Of a stretch of DNA of 64,000 nucleotides, positions 49,062 to 58,614 are shown one piece after another (position 1 is the stretch's first letter; the number at the start of each line of letters is the position of its first letter). Origin of the DNA: Nodularia sp. NIES-3585 (GTDB taxonomy: Bacteria > Cyanobacteriota > Cyanobacteriia > Cyanobacteriales > Nostocaceae); assembly GCF_002218065.1 (NCBI RefSeq), contig NZ_BDUB01000001.1, forward strand, positions 4,122,099 through 4,186,098, given 5' to 3'. A model generated the notes under the pieces. That model had not been told where the DNA came from and ran no database searches. It saw only the letters and a program-made list of their open reading frames with translations. The position numbers were made by a program, and so were the translations under genes.

Positions 49062-49314
49062 GGCCTTCTTCCTTATGTGCGGTGAGCATATCAGATAATG
49101 TTTGGGCTGCTTCATGAGCATCATAGGGAGACCATACAACAGCTTCCGTTGCTGCTAGTTGCTCTAAAAGCAGGTTTTCCGGTTCTTGATCATCAGTTGA
49201 TTCTAAATTGCATCCTTCTTCTTTTGCTACCTCTAACAAAAGAAAATGAATAAGGCGTAATTTGTCTTGGTGGGATAGCTGGCTAACAGCAGATATTAAT
49301 TGATTGAGAGACAT
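49054..49314 (-). CDS. Small partner of the retropepsin-like gene
   Basis: 86 residues from MSLNQLISAVSQLSHQDKL; an upstream frame is not supported. The N-terminal helix (QDKLRLIHFLLLEVAKEEG) is followed by an acidic region and a C-terminal SPYDAHEAAQTLSDMLTA segment. It overlaps the retropepsin gene by 8 bp. No domain is recognised. Confidence 0.65.
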   Translation of the reverse strand: MSLNQLISAVSQLSHQDKLRLIHFLLLEVAKEEGCNLESTDDQEPENLLLEQLAATEAVVWSPYDAHEAAQTLSDMLTAHKEEGHA

Positions 49315-49513
49315 ATTCCAACTGATGAAACAATTAGATGATTTTCCTACGATAATAGCAACTACAATGGTTTTGTGTGGGCTAATTGCTTTAAGTTTGT
49401 ATCTCACTCAACTGAGAACCGCTATATGCAACGCCAAATTTATCATAAAAAATCCTGTGTGTTGAATAGAAGTAATGTTAATGTAATAAAAATCTATAGC
49501 CTTAACTAAATCT

Positions 49514-49768
49514 ATGACTATACAAATTAGTATCGAACTACCAAATGATGTATTTTCTGCGCTCCGTAGTAATCCCGAAAATTTTGTTCAGGAAATGCGT
49601 TTAGCGGCGGCTGTCAAATGGTATGAGGTTGGTATGCTTTCTCAATCTAAAGCTGCTGAAATTGCTGGCGTGAGTCGTCACCAGTTTCTAGAAGCACTGC
49701 ATCGTTATAATGTTTCACCTTTTCAAGTGACTTCCGAAGAATTAGCCGAGGAATTAGAGCGTGAGTAG
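49514..49768 (+). CDS. UPF0175 family antitoxin
   Basis: 84 residues. VKWYEVGMLSQSKAAEIAGV is the UPF0175 helix-turn-helix motif, followed by SRHQFLEALHRYNV; the N-terminus MTIQISIELPNDVF is typical. It probably represses its own operon and blocks the DUF3368 toxin, whose gene overlaps by 8 bp. It lies in the nifH element, on the strand opposite to nif. Confidence 0.9.
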   Translation: MTIQISIELPNDVFSALRSNPENFVQEMRLAAAVKWYEVGMLSQSKAAEIAGVSRHQFLEALHRYNVSPFQVTSEELAEELERE

Positions 49769-50246
49769 ACAATGGGTTGTAAATTCTTCGCCATTAATTG
49801 TACTTACTAAGATTAATCAGGTTCATCTGCTGTTTGAACTTTGTGATCAAGTTATTATTCCTAGTGGTGTGGTTCGGGAAATCTGCGTTGCACCGGATAA
49901 TGATCCTGCAAAGCTCTGGATTTTGAATGAAGGATCTAGTTATGTTCGAGATGTAGAACAAATTGATCCAATGATTGCGGCGTGGGATCTTGGTTTAGGA
50001 GAAAGTCACGTTCTTACCTGGATACATAACAACCCAGGATATGAAGCAATTTTGGATGATCGGGCGGCAAAAATAGCTGCGCTGGCTCTGGGTATGCTTA
50101 CCAGGGGAACTTTAGGTGTAATTTTATTGGCAAAACAGGAAGGTAGGATAGAAGCTGCTAGACCGATTTTTAAACAACTTATTCAGGTTGGGTTTAGAGT
50201 TAGTACGCAAGTTTTGGAGTCCGCACTTAAGCTTGTTGGTGAGTAG
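49761..50246 (+). CDS. DUF3368 (PIN-like) toxin
   Basis: 161 residues from a GTG inside the end of the antitoxin gene. The N-terminus VVNSSPLIVLTKINQ with an acidic residue after a strand, DLGLGESHVLTW and EAILDDRAAKIAA match the PIN-like DUF3368 family, which are predicted ribonucleases. The pair would act as a stabilisation module of the element in vegetative cells; this is inference from the type II toxin-antitoxin layout. Confidence 0.88.
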   Translation: MSRQWVVNSSPLIVLTKINQVHLLFELCDQVIIPSGVVREICVAPDNDPAKLWILNEGSSYVRDVEQIDPMIAAWDLGLGESHVLTWIHNNPGYEAILDDRAAKIAALALGMLTRGTLGVILLAKQEGRIEAARPIFKQLIQVGFRVSTQVLESALKLVGE

Positions 50247-50375
50247 TGCGATCGCACTCCTTCCCTAAATCAACACCGGATATGCGATCGCACTTCCACA
50301 AACTACAACACCGGAAATGCGATCGCTGTTCACAACCTCTTAATCTACATGATTAACTGAGGAACATAGGAAAAG

Positions 50376-51443
50376 CTATAGCTGATTCGGTTTAGATACA
50401 GGTAAATATTCTATGAGATGAGGTACATTAACGTCAATGGGAATTCTAAGTTTCTCTGATAATTCCAAAACGTTATTTGCAAAGTCAGCACCATTAGCAA
50501 CAACAGTAATAACAACACCAGCAATGAGCCAAAGTTTATTTAATCGGAATTTTATTCTCTCTTGTTTTTGCTTCTCTGAATTATTAATATCTTCTTCCAA
50601 GTCATCCAAACAAACCATAGTTTCTTCGCGTTGAGCTTGGGGAAAATCCTTCGCTATTGCTATCTCTCGAAGAGAACTGATCAGCTTAGTAATTTCATCT
50701 ATGTTTTGATTAATATTTGTTTGAGAAAAATTTGAAGCAACCTGACGAGCATTATCCTGAACTTTATTCGCAAAGTTAGCAATGTTTGCTTTGCCGAAGT
50801 CATTATTGTAGGTGTCTGAATTAGATTGGCTTTCTGATGATGAAGTCTGCATCTGTGACTGTTCCACCTTAAGATAAATTATATTATTATAGTTATGATT
50901 AGAGGCAATTTCTTTTTCTTTCTGAGAGAATGTCATTCCTTTACCTAAAATGCCATCTTCTTCTAGTTTTAAAGCCCAGTTAAGAACAACATCTCTTACA
51001 GCTTCCAATACTTTATATCCTTGTGACGGGTCGATGTGTATTGCCATCTCATAGGGAATATGATCGTAAGACCTCAACCAATCATCTAAAACAGGTGGCA
51101 TAGTAAGTAATTTAGGATTACCTTGATTAAGTAAAGATTCTAGTTGACTGATTGGTTGGTGTACAGGTTGCTTTGATATCATGGCATGAGTTTCTGGATC
51201 AAGTTGAATCGGTATCCATCTATGGTAGTAAGGATTCAGAGCTTTCAGTTCTCCATACATGAATCGGTATTCAGGTAGTTCTGATAATGGACAAGAGTAG
51301 CCATCAAGTTCATTTTTGATCCAATACTCTAACTCTTGAATATTAAGCTTTTTGGCAACCACTAAAGCTTTTCGGAGTAAATTCAATAAAGTTACAGTAG
51401 TATCAAGAGCATCTTGCTGTAGTTCTAGAACTAGTGAACCCAT
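50376..51443 (-). CDS. AbiTii-like protein with C-terminal membrane segment
   Basis: 355 residues. The N-terminal about 100 residues (LLRKALVVAKKLNIQELEYW, then IKNELDGYSCPLSELPEYR) match the AbiTii domain named after an abortive-infection toxin. The middle is Ser/Asn/Gln-rich (about 205-245). A hydrophobic helix lies near residues 308-325 (LWLIAGVVITVVANG). Role in phage defence is by family only; not tested here. It is the last gene before the nifH 5' fragment. Confidence 0.75.
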   Translation of the reverse strand: MGSLVLELQQDALDTTVTLLNLLRKALVVAKKLNIQELEYWIKNELDGYSCPLSELPEYRFMYGELKALNPYYHRWIPIQLDPETHAMISKQPVHQPISQLESLLNQGNPKLLTMPPVLDDWLRSYDHIPYEMAIHIDPSQGYKVLEAVRDVVLNWALKLEEDGILGKGMTFSQKEKEIASNHNYNNIIYLKVEQSQMQTSSSESQSNSDTYNNDFGKANIANFANKVQDNARQVASNFSQTNINQNIDEITKLISSLREIAIAKDFPQAQREETMVCLDDLEEDINNSEKQKQERIKFRLNKLWLIAGVVITVVANGADFANNVLELSEKLRIPIDVNVPHLIEYLPVSKPNQL

Positions 51444-52422
<979 letters not shown>

Positions 52423-52776
52423 TTACTTGTTCAAAATAGAAGCCTTTAAACCGGAGACTTTAGCCATTGCAGCGCTGGTGTTTTCTGCGGATACTCCGGC
52501 TGCGGCCATTGCTGCACCCAGATGCTTGGAAACTGCATCAAAGTGTTGGTCGTTTAACTTCATCCCTGTGTGGGTTTTTTCCATTGGACGACCACCATAT
52601 TGCTTTGGTCCGTCAAATATTTGAGAGAAGAAAGCAATTTGATGAGCGCGTTGTTTGGCCATATCGGTTTTAGCGAAGTAGCCTTTGAGGCTACCGTCTG
52701 CCATAACGCTTTTGTGAAAGGCATCAACTACTTTTTCAATTGTGGGTTGTCCACCAATGTTTTCGTACAAACTCAT
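52423..52776 (-). CDS. glbN: Cyanoglobin (truncated 2/2 hemoglobin)
   Basis: 117 residues from MSLYENIGGQPTIEKVV. The truncated-globin features are the GG in the AB turn, the FDGPKQYGGRPMEKTHTGM stretch with the E-F part, and HFDAVSKHLG. Length equals Nostoc commune GlbN. It binds O2 with high affinity. Its place between nifU and nifH repeats that in N. commune, where it is made under nitrogen starvation. An alternative longer start (MSIALSNSLP...) exists but lacks family support. Confidence 0.95.
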   Translation of the reverse strand: MSLYENIGGQPTIEKVVDAFHKSVMADGSLKGYFAKTDMAKQRAHQIAFFSQIFDGPKQYGGRPMEKTHTGMKLNDQHFDAVSKHLGAAMAAAGVSAENTSAAMAKVSGLKASILNK

Positions 52777-52970
52777 AACCTGATTCCTTGGAAGCGAGTT
52801 GGATAATGCAATTGACAATTAGGTGTTAAATACTTTCACCTATGTACTATTGCTGTGTGTTCTCAGTAGGAATGAAGCATTGATGGGGCGAAAATTATCT
52901 TTCAAATCCTACTTACTGTTCCTGCTTAATGAATAACAGGCTCTATTTGTGCGGTGTGTAAATCTTAAAG

Positions 52971-53879
52971 TTATGGTGTGACTGCTTCGACTACCAGGTT
53001 CTTGCTGACACGATCTTGTAACCTGGCTTCGATGGCAATCTTTAAGGTGGCTGTACTGCTAGAACAAGAACCACAAGCTCCTTGGAGTATGACTTTGACT
53101 TTATCGCCTTCAACATCGTAAAGTTCTACGTCTCCCCCGTCTGCAATTAGCACGGGTCTGACTTCTTCATCGAGAACTTTTTGGATGAGTGCAATTCTCT
53201 GCACGTTGGTTAGAGGTTTTTGTAATTGCTGATCAGATTGAGCAACTCCGACGCTGTGGTTGTTGAGAGCAGGTACGGCGGCTTTCTCCTTTACATCTCT
53301 TATAATATCATCAATATTCGCTAAACAGGAACCGCATCCGCCACCAGCTTTTACATAATTTGTTACCTGTTCGGCATCAGTGAGATGATTTTCTAGAATC
53401 ACACGGCGAATTTTGGCTTCGCTGATACCAAAGCAGCTACAAATTAATGCGCCTTCATCATCGTCGTCATGGGTAGGGAGAGCTATGCCACGATAGTTAT
53501 AAATGGCGGCTTCTAGAGCTTCTTGCCCCATGACAGAGCAGTGCATTTTGGCTTCTGGCAATCCGCCCAGGTAATCTGCAATCTCTTTATTAGAAACTTT
53601 CAAAGCTTCGTCTAGGGTTAAACCTTTGACCATTTCGGTTAAAGCACTGGAAGAGGCGATCGCACTTGTGCAGCCAAAGGTCTGAAAGCGTGCATCTAAT
53701 ATTTTATCAGATTCTACTTCAACTTTCAAGTGTAATCTTAAGGCATCACCACAGGCAATACTACCAATTTCTCCCATTGCCAGTTTAACGCCAGGTTCGT
53801 CGGTTTCTTCAATAGCTCCCTGGTTTTTGGGATTGTAAAACAAGTCTAATACTTTATCTGTATAGTCCCACATGGTCAA
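52971..53879 (-). CDS. nifU: Iron-sulfur scaffold NifU
   Basis: 302 residues, three domains. The N-terminal IscU-like scaffold (about 1-125) holds the cysteines in IACGDALRL, TFGCTSAIA and MHCSVMGQ. The central BFD-type [2Fe-2S] domain (about 145-195) has ICSCFGISEAKIRRV and GGGCGSCLANI. The C-terminal Nfu domain (about 228-302) has GACGSCSSSTATL. It builds clusters for NifH, NifB and others. It is 110 bp after nifS; the gap contains a heptamer repeat. Confidence 0.97.
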   Translation of the reverse strand: MTMWDYTDKVLDLFYNPKNQGAIEETDEPGVKLAMGEIGSIACGDALRLHLKVEVESDKILDARFQTFGCTSAIASSSALTEMVKGLTLDEALKVSNKEIADYLGGLPEAKMHCSVMGQEALEAAIYNYRGIALPTHDDDDEGALICSCFGISEAKIRRVILENHLTDAEQVTNYVKAGGGCGSCLANIDDIIRDVKEKAAVPALNNHSVGVAQSDQQLQKPLTNVQRIALIQKVLDEEVRPVLIADGGDVELYDVEGDKVKVILQGACGSCSSSTATLKIAIEARLQDRVSKNLVVEAVTP

Positions 53880-53884
53880 TTTTA

Positions 53885-53912
53885 GATTTTGGATTTTGGA
53901 TTTTGGATTTTA
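53885..53912. repeat. Heptanucleotide tandem repeat (GATTTTG-type x4)
   Basis: Three GATTTTG copies and one GATTTTA in the nifS-nifU spacer, a short tandem repeat of the cyanobacterial type. Confidence 0.85.
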
Positions 53913-53988
53913 GATTAGGCACTAGGGCGGGATGAGGGATGAGGAAAAATTTCCCAATACCCAGTACCCATTACCCAATACCCAGTAC

Positions 53989-55191
53989 CTAGCGATGAAT
54001 TAATGCTTGTTCTTGTTCTTGCAGCCAACCCGCATCATCATTTTTGAAGGGAGACATGGCGCGTAAACGTTCGATAATACTGGGCATTACTTCGATAACT
54101 TGATCGATTTCGGCTTCTGTGGTGTAGCGACTTAAGCTGAAACGAATGGAACCGTGTAAGGTAGTGTAGGGTAAACCCATAGCCCGCAGAACGTGAGAAG
54201 GTTCTAAGGAACCGGAAGTACAAGCAGAACCAGATGAGGCACAGATACCGTATTTATTTAAGGAGAGCAGAATTGCTTCACCTTCAATGTACTTGAAACC
54301 AATATTTGTCGTGTTCGGCAATCTCTGCGTTGGGTCGCCATTTACTTCACAGTCGGAAATTTTAGCGAGTAAAGTTTGTTCCAGGCGATCGCGCAATTTT
54401 CTTTCTCTTGTGGTAGCCTCTTCTAAATGAGACAATTCCAACTCTGCGGATTTACCTAGAGCAATAATTGCTGGAACGTTCTCTGTTCCCGCCCGACGAC
54501 CACGTTCTTGGTGTCCACCCAGTAACAAGGGACGAAACCGCACACCGCGCCGGATATACAAAGCCCCAATTCCCTTGGGAGCATGGATTTTGTGACCGGA
54601 CAGAGTTAACATATCTATCGTGCTGGTCTTCATGTTCAGGGGAATTTTTCCCACTGCTTGCACTGCATCGACATGAAAGATAGCGCCGTATTCTTTAACT
54701 CTTAACCCAATCTGCTCAATGGGGAAAACCGTACCGGTTTCGTTGTTGGCATACATAATTGTTACCAAGGCGGTATTTCCAGTCAGAGAAGCTTCTAATT
54801 CAGCTAAATCTAGCTGTCCCTGATGATTTACCGAAAGATAGGTAACAGTGTAACCTTGGGTTTCCAGTTGTTTGCAGACATTCAAAACGGCTGGGTGTTC
54901 AACCTGTGTTGTAATGATATGTCGTCTTTCTGGGTGTGCCAACAGTGCAGCGCGAATAGCAGCGTTATCTCCCTCTGTACCGCAACTGGTGTAGACAATT
55001 TCTGACTCTTCAGCACCGAGGAGGGCTGCTAGTTGTTGGCGTGCTGTTTTTACAGCTTTGCCAAGTTGTCCACCAAAGGTGTGCATACTAGAAGGATTAC
55101 CGTAGTAGTCCCGCAGATAAGGCAACATCGCCTCTAAAACTTCTGGGTCTACCTTCGTTGTAGCATTATTGTCGAGATAAATGATGCTCAT
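53989..55191 (-). CDS. nifS: Cysteine desulfurase NifS
   Basis: 400 residues. The N-terminal MSIIYLDNNATTKVDPEV is typical; the PLP lysine is in LSGHKIHAPKGIGAL; the active-site cysteine loop is GICASSGSACTSGSLEPSHV. It removes sulfur from cysteine for NifU. It starts inside the end of fdxN (4-bp ATGA overlap). Confidence 0.98.
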   Translation of the reverse strand: MSIIYLDNNATTKVDPEVLEAMLPYLRDYYGNPSSMHTFGGQLGKAVKTARQQLAALLGAEESEIVYTSCGTEGDNAAIRAALLAHPERRHIITTQVEHPAVLNVCKQLETQGYTVTYLSVNHQGQLDLAELEASLTGNTALVTIMYANNETGTVFPIEQIGLRVKEYGAIFHVDAVQAVGKIPLNMKTSTIDMLTLSGHKIHAPKGIGALYIRRGVRFRPLLLGGHQERGRRAGTENVPAIIALGKSAELELSHLEEATTRERKLRDRLEQTLLAKISDCEVNGDPTQRLPNTTNIGFKYIEGEAILLSLNKYGICASSGSACTSGSLEPSHVLRAMGLPYTTLHGSIRFSLSRYTTEAEIDQVIEVMPSIIERLRAMSPFKNDDAGWLQEQEQALIHR

Positions 55192-55541
55192 CCTGATACA
55201 CCTATGACTTCGCTCTGATGGCGAGATAATTGTTCAGAGAATTTTGTGGAATAATAGTTAAACCAACGTTCCCAGTAATCTTGTTTGTTAGTTAATTTTG
55301 CTAAAGAGCGATTGTAATTAGCAAACCAGCCTTCCCAATAATCGTTGGGTTGTTTCACACAACCTGTGCAGGTGGGACAACCAGCTTTACACTGAGGAAC
55401 GGAATAAAAACTACCAACGCAGTTTGTGCAGAGTTCGGGATCAATCCAATGATTACCGTCAATTACCTTCACTGCATTAGTGGGACATACAGACAGACAA
55501 AGATCACAGGAAATACATTGGCTAGTGATTTGGTAAGCCAT
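55188..55541 (-). CDS. fdxN: Bacterial-type 2[4Fe-4S] ferredoxin FdxN (uninterrupted)
   Basis: 117 residues. The first cluster motif is CISCDLCLSVCP; the second uses CTNCVGSF.., QCKAGCP and CTGC. The C-terminal 50 residues are an aromatic-rich extension (YWEGWFANYN, YWERWFNYY). It lies between nifB and nifS in the usual order. No fdxN element is present here, in contrast to Anabaena PCC 7120. It may give electrons to NifB. Confidence 0.95.
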   Translation of the reverse strand: MAYQITSQCISCDLCLSVCPTNAVKVIDGNHWIDPELCTNCVGSFYSVPQCKAGCPTCTGCVKQPNDYWEGWFANYNRSLAKLTNKQDYWERWFNYYSTKFSEQLSRHQSEVIGVSG

Positions 55542-55645
55542 AATTATTCTCCTTTTGAAGATGGGGGAGTGGGGAATGGTGAGTGGGGAGTGGTGAGTAG
55601 TAAGTGGTAAATATTCCCTATTCCCTACTCCCTACTCCCTACTCC

Positions 55646-57100
55646 CTAATTTCCTAACTCCTTGACATATTGCTCGTAAAATTCTAAAGCAACTTTTTCA
55701 ATCACATCGTAAGCTTCGACAGTCTGTATTCCCGCTGCTTGCAGTTTCTCTTGAGGACAGTTACCAATTTTGGAAACTAAAACTGCTTTGCAATCCGCGA
55801 TCGCTGCCATGATATGCTCAAAAGTGGCTTCTTCACTAAATCCACCTTGACAATACTGGTCAATCTTGCGATGACTGACAAAAGTCACTTGATTACCATC
55901 CACTTCGTAAATCTGGAATTCCTTCGCATGACCGAAGTGTTGGTTAACTAATCCACCGCCTTTGGTGGCAACTGCAACTAAGATTTTGGGATTATTAGCA
56001 AATTTCTTGCCAGCGCTAGCCTTGTCTTTGGCTATTTTCAGTTCTTCTTTAAACTTCTCAATTCCTTCGTGAACAAGGGTGCGTTGTTCCAAGTCATATT
56101 CTGGAGTCATTTCCAAGAATTTATCTTTAGTAAATTCCTGACTGCGGTCTTCTCCTAATAATCCTACCGCATCGGCTCGGCATTGACGACAATGGCGCAT
56201 CATTTTCATGTTGCCGGCGCAATTGTCTTGAACTGACTTGACTTCTTTGGGTGTGGGACCACGTTGACCTGTTAAGCCGAAATGTGTGCCGTGTTCCGGT
56301 GCAGAAATCAAAGGCATGATGTTGTGCAGGAAAGCACCATTTTCACGAATCATTTTATTGACTTCGATCAAGTGCTGATCATTAATTCCTGGAATCATCA
56401 CGGAGTTAACTTTGCACAGAATATCAGCTTCTCTCAGAGCTTGCAAGCCTTCCATCTGCTTTTCTAGCAGAATCTTCGCCCCTTCAACACCTCTATAACG
56501 TTTCCGTTTGTAATGAACCCAAGAATAAATCTGAGCGCCGATTTCTGGGTCAATGGTATTTAGAGTGATAGTAACGTGATCGATATTTAGTTGTTTGATG
56601 CGGTCGATGTATTCAGTTAACATTAAACCGTTGGTTGAAAGGCAAAGCTTAATATCTGGTGCTTTGTCTGCAATCAATTCAAAGGTGCGAAAAGTCTTTT
56701 CAGGATTCGCCAATGGATCACCAGGTCCCGCAATTCCGACCACTGTCATTTGAGGAATTTTGCCTGCAATCACTAAAGCTTTGTGTGCAGCTTCTTCTGG
56801 TGTTAGCAATTCGCTAACTACTCCAGGACGACTTTCGTTAGCACAGTCGTATTTGCGGTTGCAATAGTTGCATTGAATATTACAAGCTGGTGCAACTGCA
56901 ACGTGCATCCTAGCGTAGTGGTGATGGGCATCTTCACTATAACAGGGATGTTGGGCGATGCGTTCTTGGAGCTTTTGATCCATTTCGACGGTGGTGCTGC
57001 TGTCGCATCCGCAACCACCTGATTTTGCTTGGGTTGATGCTGGTTCCTGATTGGAGGAGGTGAGGAGTCCGTTAGACGGTAGTATCATTGAATTTCGCAA
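55646..57100 (-). CDS. nifB: FeMo-cofactor biosynthesis radical-SAM protein NifB
   Basis: 484 residues (an ATG four codons in, MILPSNGLL, is also possible). The radical-SAM motif is [14 protein letters not shown] (about residues 74-87). The C-terminal about 120 residues are a NifX-like domain ([19 protein letters not shown]). NifB makes NifB-co, the 8Fe-9S-C core. It is the first gene of the nif cluster. Confidence 0.97.
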   Translation of the reverse strand: MRNSMILPSNGLLTSSNQEPASTQAKSGGCGCDSSTTVEMDQKLQERIAQHPCYSEDAHHHYARMHVAVAPACNIQCNYCNRKYDCANESRPGVVSELLTPEEAAHKALVIAGKIPQMTVVGIAGPGDPLANPEKTFRTFELIADKAPDIKLCLSTNGLMLTEYIDRIKQLNIDHVTITLNTIDPEIGAQIYSWVHYKRKRYRGVEGAKILLEKQMEGLQALREADILCKVNSVMIPGINDQHLIEVNKMIRENGAFLHNIMPLISAPEHGTHFGLTGQRGPTPKEVKSVQDNCAGNMKMMRHCRQCRADAVGLLGEDRSQEFTKDKFLEMTPEYDLEQRTLVHEGIEKFKEELKIAKDKASAGKKFANNPKILVAVATKGGGLVNQHFGHAKEFQIYEVDGNQVTFVSHRKIDQYCQGGFSEEATFEHIMAAIADCKAVLVSKIGNCPQEKLQAAGIQTVEAYDVIEKVALEFYEQYVKELGN

Positions 57101-57272
57101 GGGTCAGTGGTGGGCTAAATGCCACAGTGGGAGATGCCGTTGCTACTGTCTTTACCTAGGAACTGAAGTCGCGTCTTGTAATCAGTGAACAGTTAACAGT
57201 TAACAGTTATTAGTTTGTTTACTGTTGACTGAGGTTCTGTTTGGCTGGTGTGTGTCAACTTTGGGGTCTGGG

Positions 57273-57286
57273 GTATTTGTGAGTAC
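57273..57286. promoter_or_regulatory. Candidate NtcA-binding site upstream of nifB
   Basis: GTATTTGTGAGTAC fits GTA-N8-TAC exactly, 173 bp before the nifB start. No good -10 box was seen about 22 bp downstream on the minus strand, and such a match is expected by chance about every 4 kb, so the call is tentative. Confidence 0.3.
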
Positions 57287-57387
57287 AGCCGCGACTTCGA
57301 TTCACTTCAGGCATGGTGCTATCTCATCCCTCCACTCACTCTGCGCTTTTGCTTTTGGCTTGGCGTTGAGTGATTGGCGATATAAGA

Positions 57388-57669
57388 TTTATAGCAGTCG
57401 TTCTCAAATGGTCGGCGCGTTTATGGAGTATAGAATTTATTGGATTTATTACGCTTGTACTCAAAATTTCCAACCCTCACTGTGTGGGTTTTACAAGCAT
57501 TGAAAAATAATTTTTCGGGTAGGGGTGCTAGTATTTTTCAGTTGGGGTACGAGTATTTATGAACAGGGGTTCAGGATTTCTTTGTACTCAGCCAAAATCC
57601 TGTTGTAGCAAGGCTTTAATTATATTTTGTCTGAGTTTTAGGGTACACAAATCTGTACTCAAATCAGCC
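57388..57669 (+). repeat. Inverted repeat B, right copy (about 282 bp)
   Basis: Starts TTTATAGCAGTCGT, then TGTACTCA (about 57455), a core with gggtaggggtgctagtat and ttggggtacgagtatttat (57516-57570), then TGTACTCA at about 57583 and 57654. Same boxes in the same order as the left copy read on the minus strand. The two copies face outward around the hup-nif block. Confidence 0.7.
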
Positions 57670-58140
57670 TTAAATCCCATTTCAAGCAACACATACTAGG
57701 GAATTAAGGGGTGAAAAACTGGAACAGATTGATGTCGTACTACTCCAGAGCCGTGAGAAATTCAATTCTGTATCTAACATATCATTTTTTTCGAGGTAAA
57801 AATGCAATTCATCTTTTTTTAATTTTTCAGAGCATTAAGCGGGAATAAATTGCATCAAAGGTGTGAAACTAGGCTCTCTATATAATATCCATCATACACT
57901 TATTGATAATTTATAGCTACAAGGACATCATGTGAATAATTGCTGACTGGATTTACTTGTTAACGGGGGATAGATTCAGGATTTCGCAAAGTTAAAATTG
58001 AGATATCGAGCATATTTGAATATGTATCTAACCTAGCATTTATTTTGGGGAAAAAATGCGTTTTATATTTATTTTATTTTTGGGAGATAAAAATACCTAT
58101 TCATTAAGCCTGGGGCTAATTGAAGAAACCTCACCCCAAC

Positions 58141-58317
58141 CCTCTCCTTACTAAGGCTACGGTGTACACACAAGTGATCTGATCCCCCTAAATCCCCCTT
58201 CTCAAGGGGGACTTTAAGCAATTTTCCCCCCTTCTCAAGGGGGGTTAGGGGGGATCGAAACGCTGTTAGGCAACTTGATAAGACTTGTGTGTACACGATA
58301 GCCTTACTAAGGAGAGG
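58141..58317. repeat. MITE-like element with 35-bp terminal inverted repeats
   Basis: The left arm starts CCTCTCCTTACTAAGGCTAC and reaches ACACAAGT. The right arm is its complement with 3 mismatches in 35. Inside is a second nested inverted repeat of gatccccctaaatcccc / ttaggggggatc with aagggggact-type segments common in cyanobacteria. No open frame; a non-autonomous element. Confidence 0.8.
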
Positions 58318-58614
58318 GAGCAGGAGTAAGTTGTTGACGGATTTACAATACATTGGCAAAACTGAAATCCTCCAGAATGTAGAAATGTTCTAGAGACTGA
58401 CAAATCAAAAAACATTCCAAATTTTCTGGTGAGATGGGTTTCCTCACCCGTCCCCTAATCAGGGCTGAATATTCCTACACAGCTTTTGAGGAAAAGCTTA
58501 AATTTGCTCAATGTCTGAATAATTCTGCCAAAAGATACTTTCCCCGCTTCCTCTAAACTGGGTTAATGGTTAACAAGAGGCTTTTTAGTCAAACAGGGTA
58601 GCAGGGAGAAAAGC

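Larger units (their letters stand above)
57101..58614. other. Long non-coding region upstream of nifB
   Basis: 1.5 kb with no credible gene. It holds a tandem aacagtt repeat (about 57186-57207), a perfect GTA-N8-TAC site (57273-57286), inverted repeat B right copy (57388-57669) and a 177-bp inverted-repeat element (58141-58317). The nifB promoter must be in its left part. Confidence 0.65.

Noticed and set aside
55188..55541. fdxN element
   Set aside because: fdxN is continuous and overlaps nifS normally; no recombinase or repeat pair lies there.
57225..57503. 92-residue frame upstream of nifB
   Set aside because: Runs into repeat B, lacks a ribosome-binding site, and has no recognisable domain.
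58069..58359. 96-residue minus-strand frame
   Set aside because: It is a translation of the 177-bp inverted-repeat element and its flanks.
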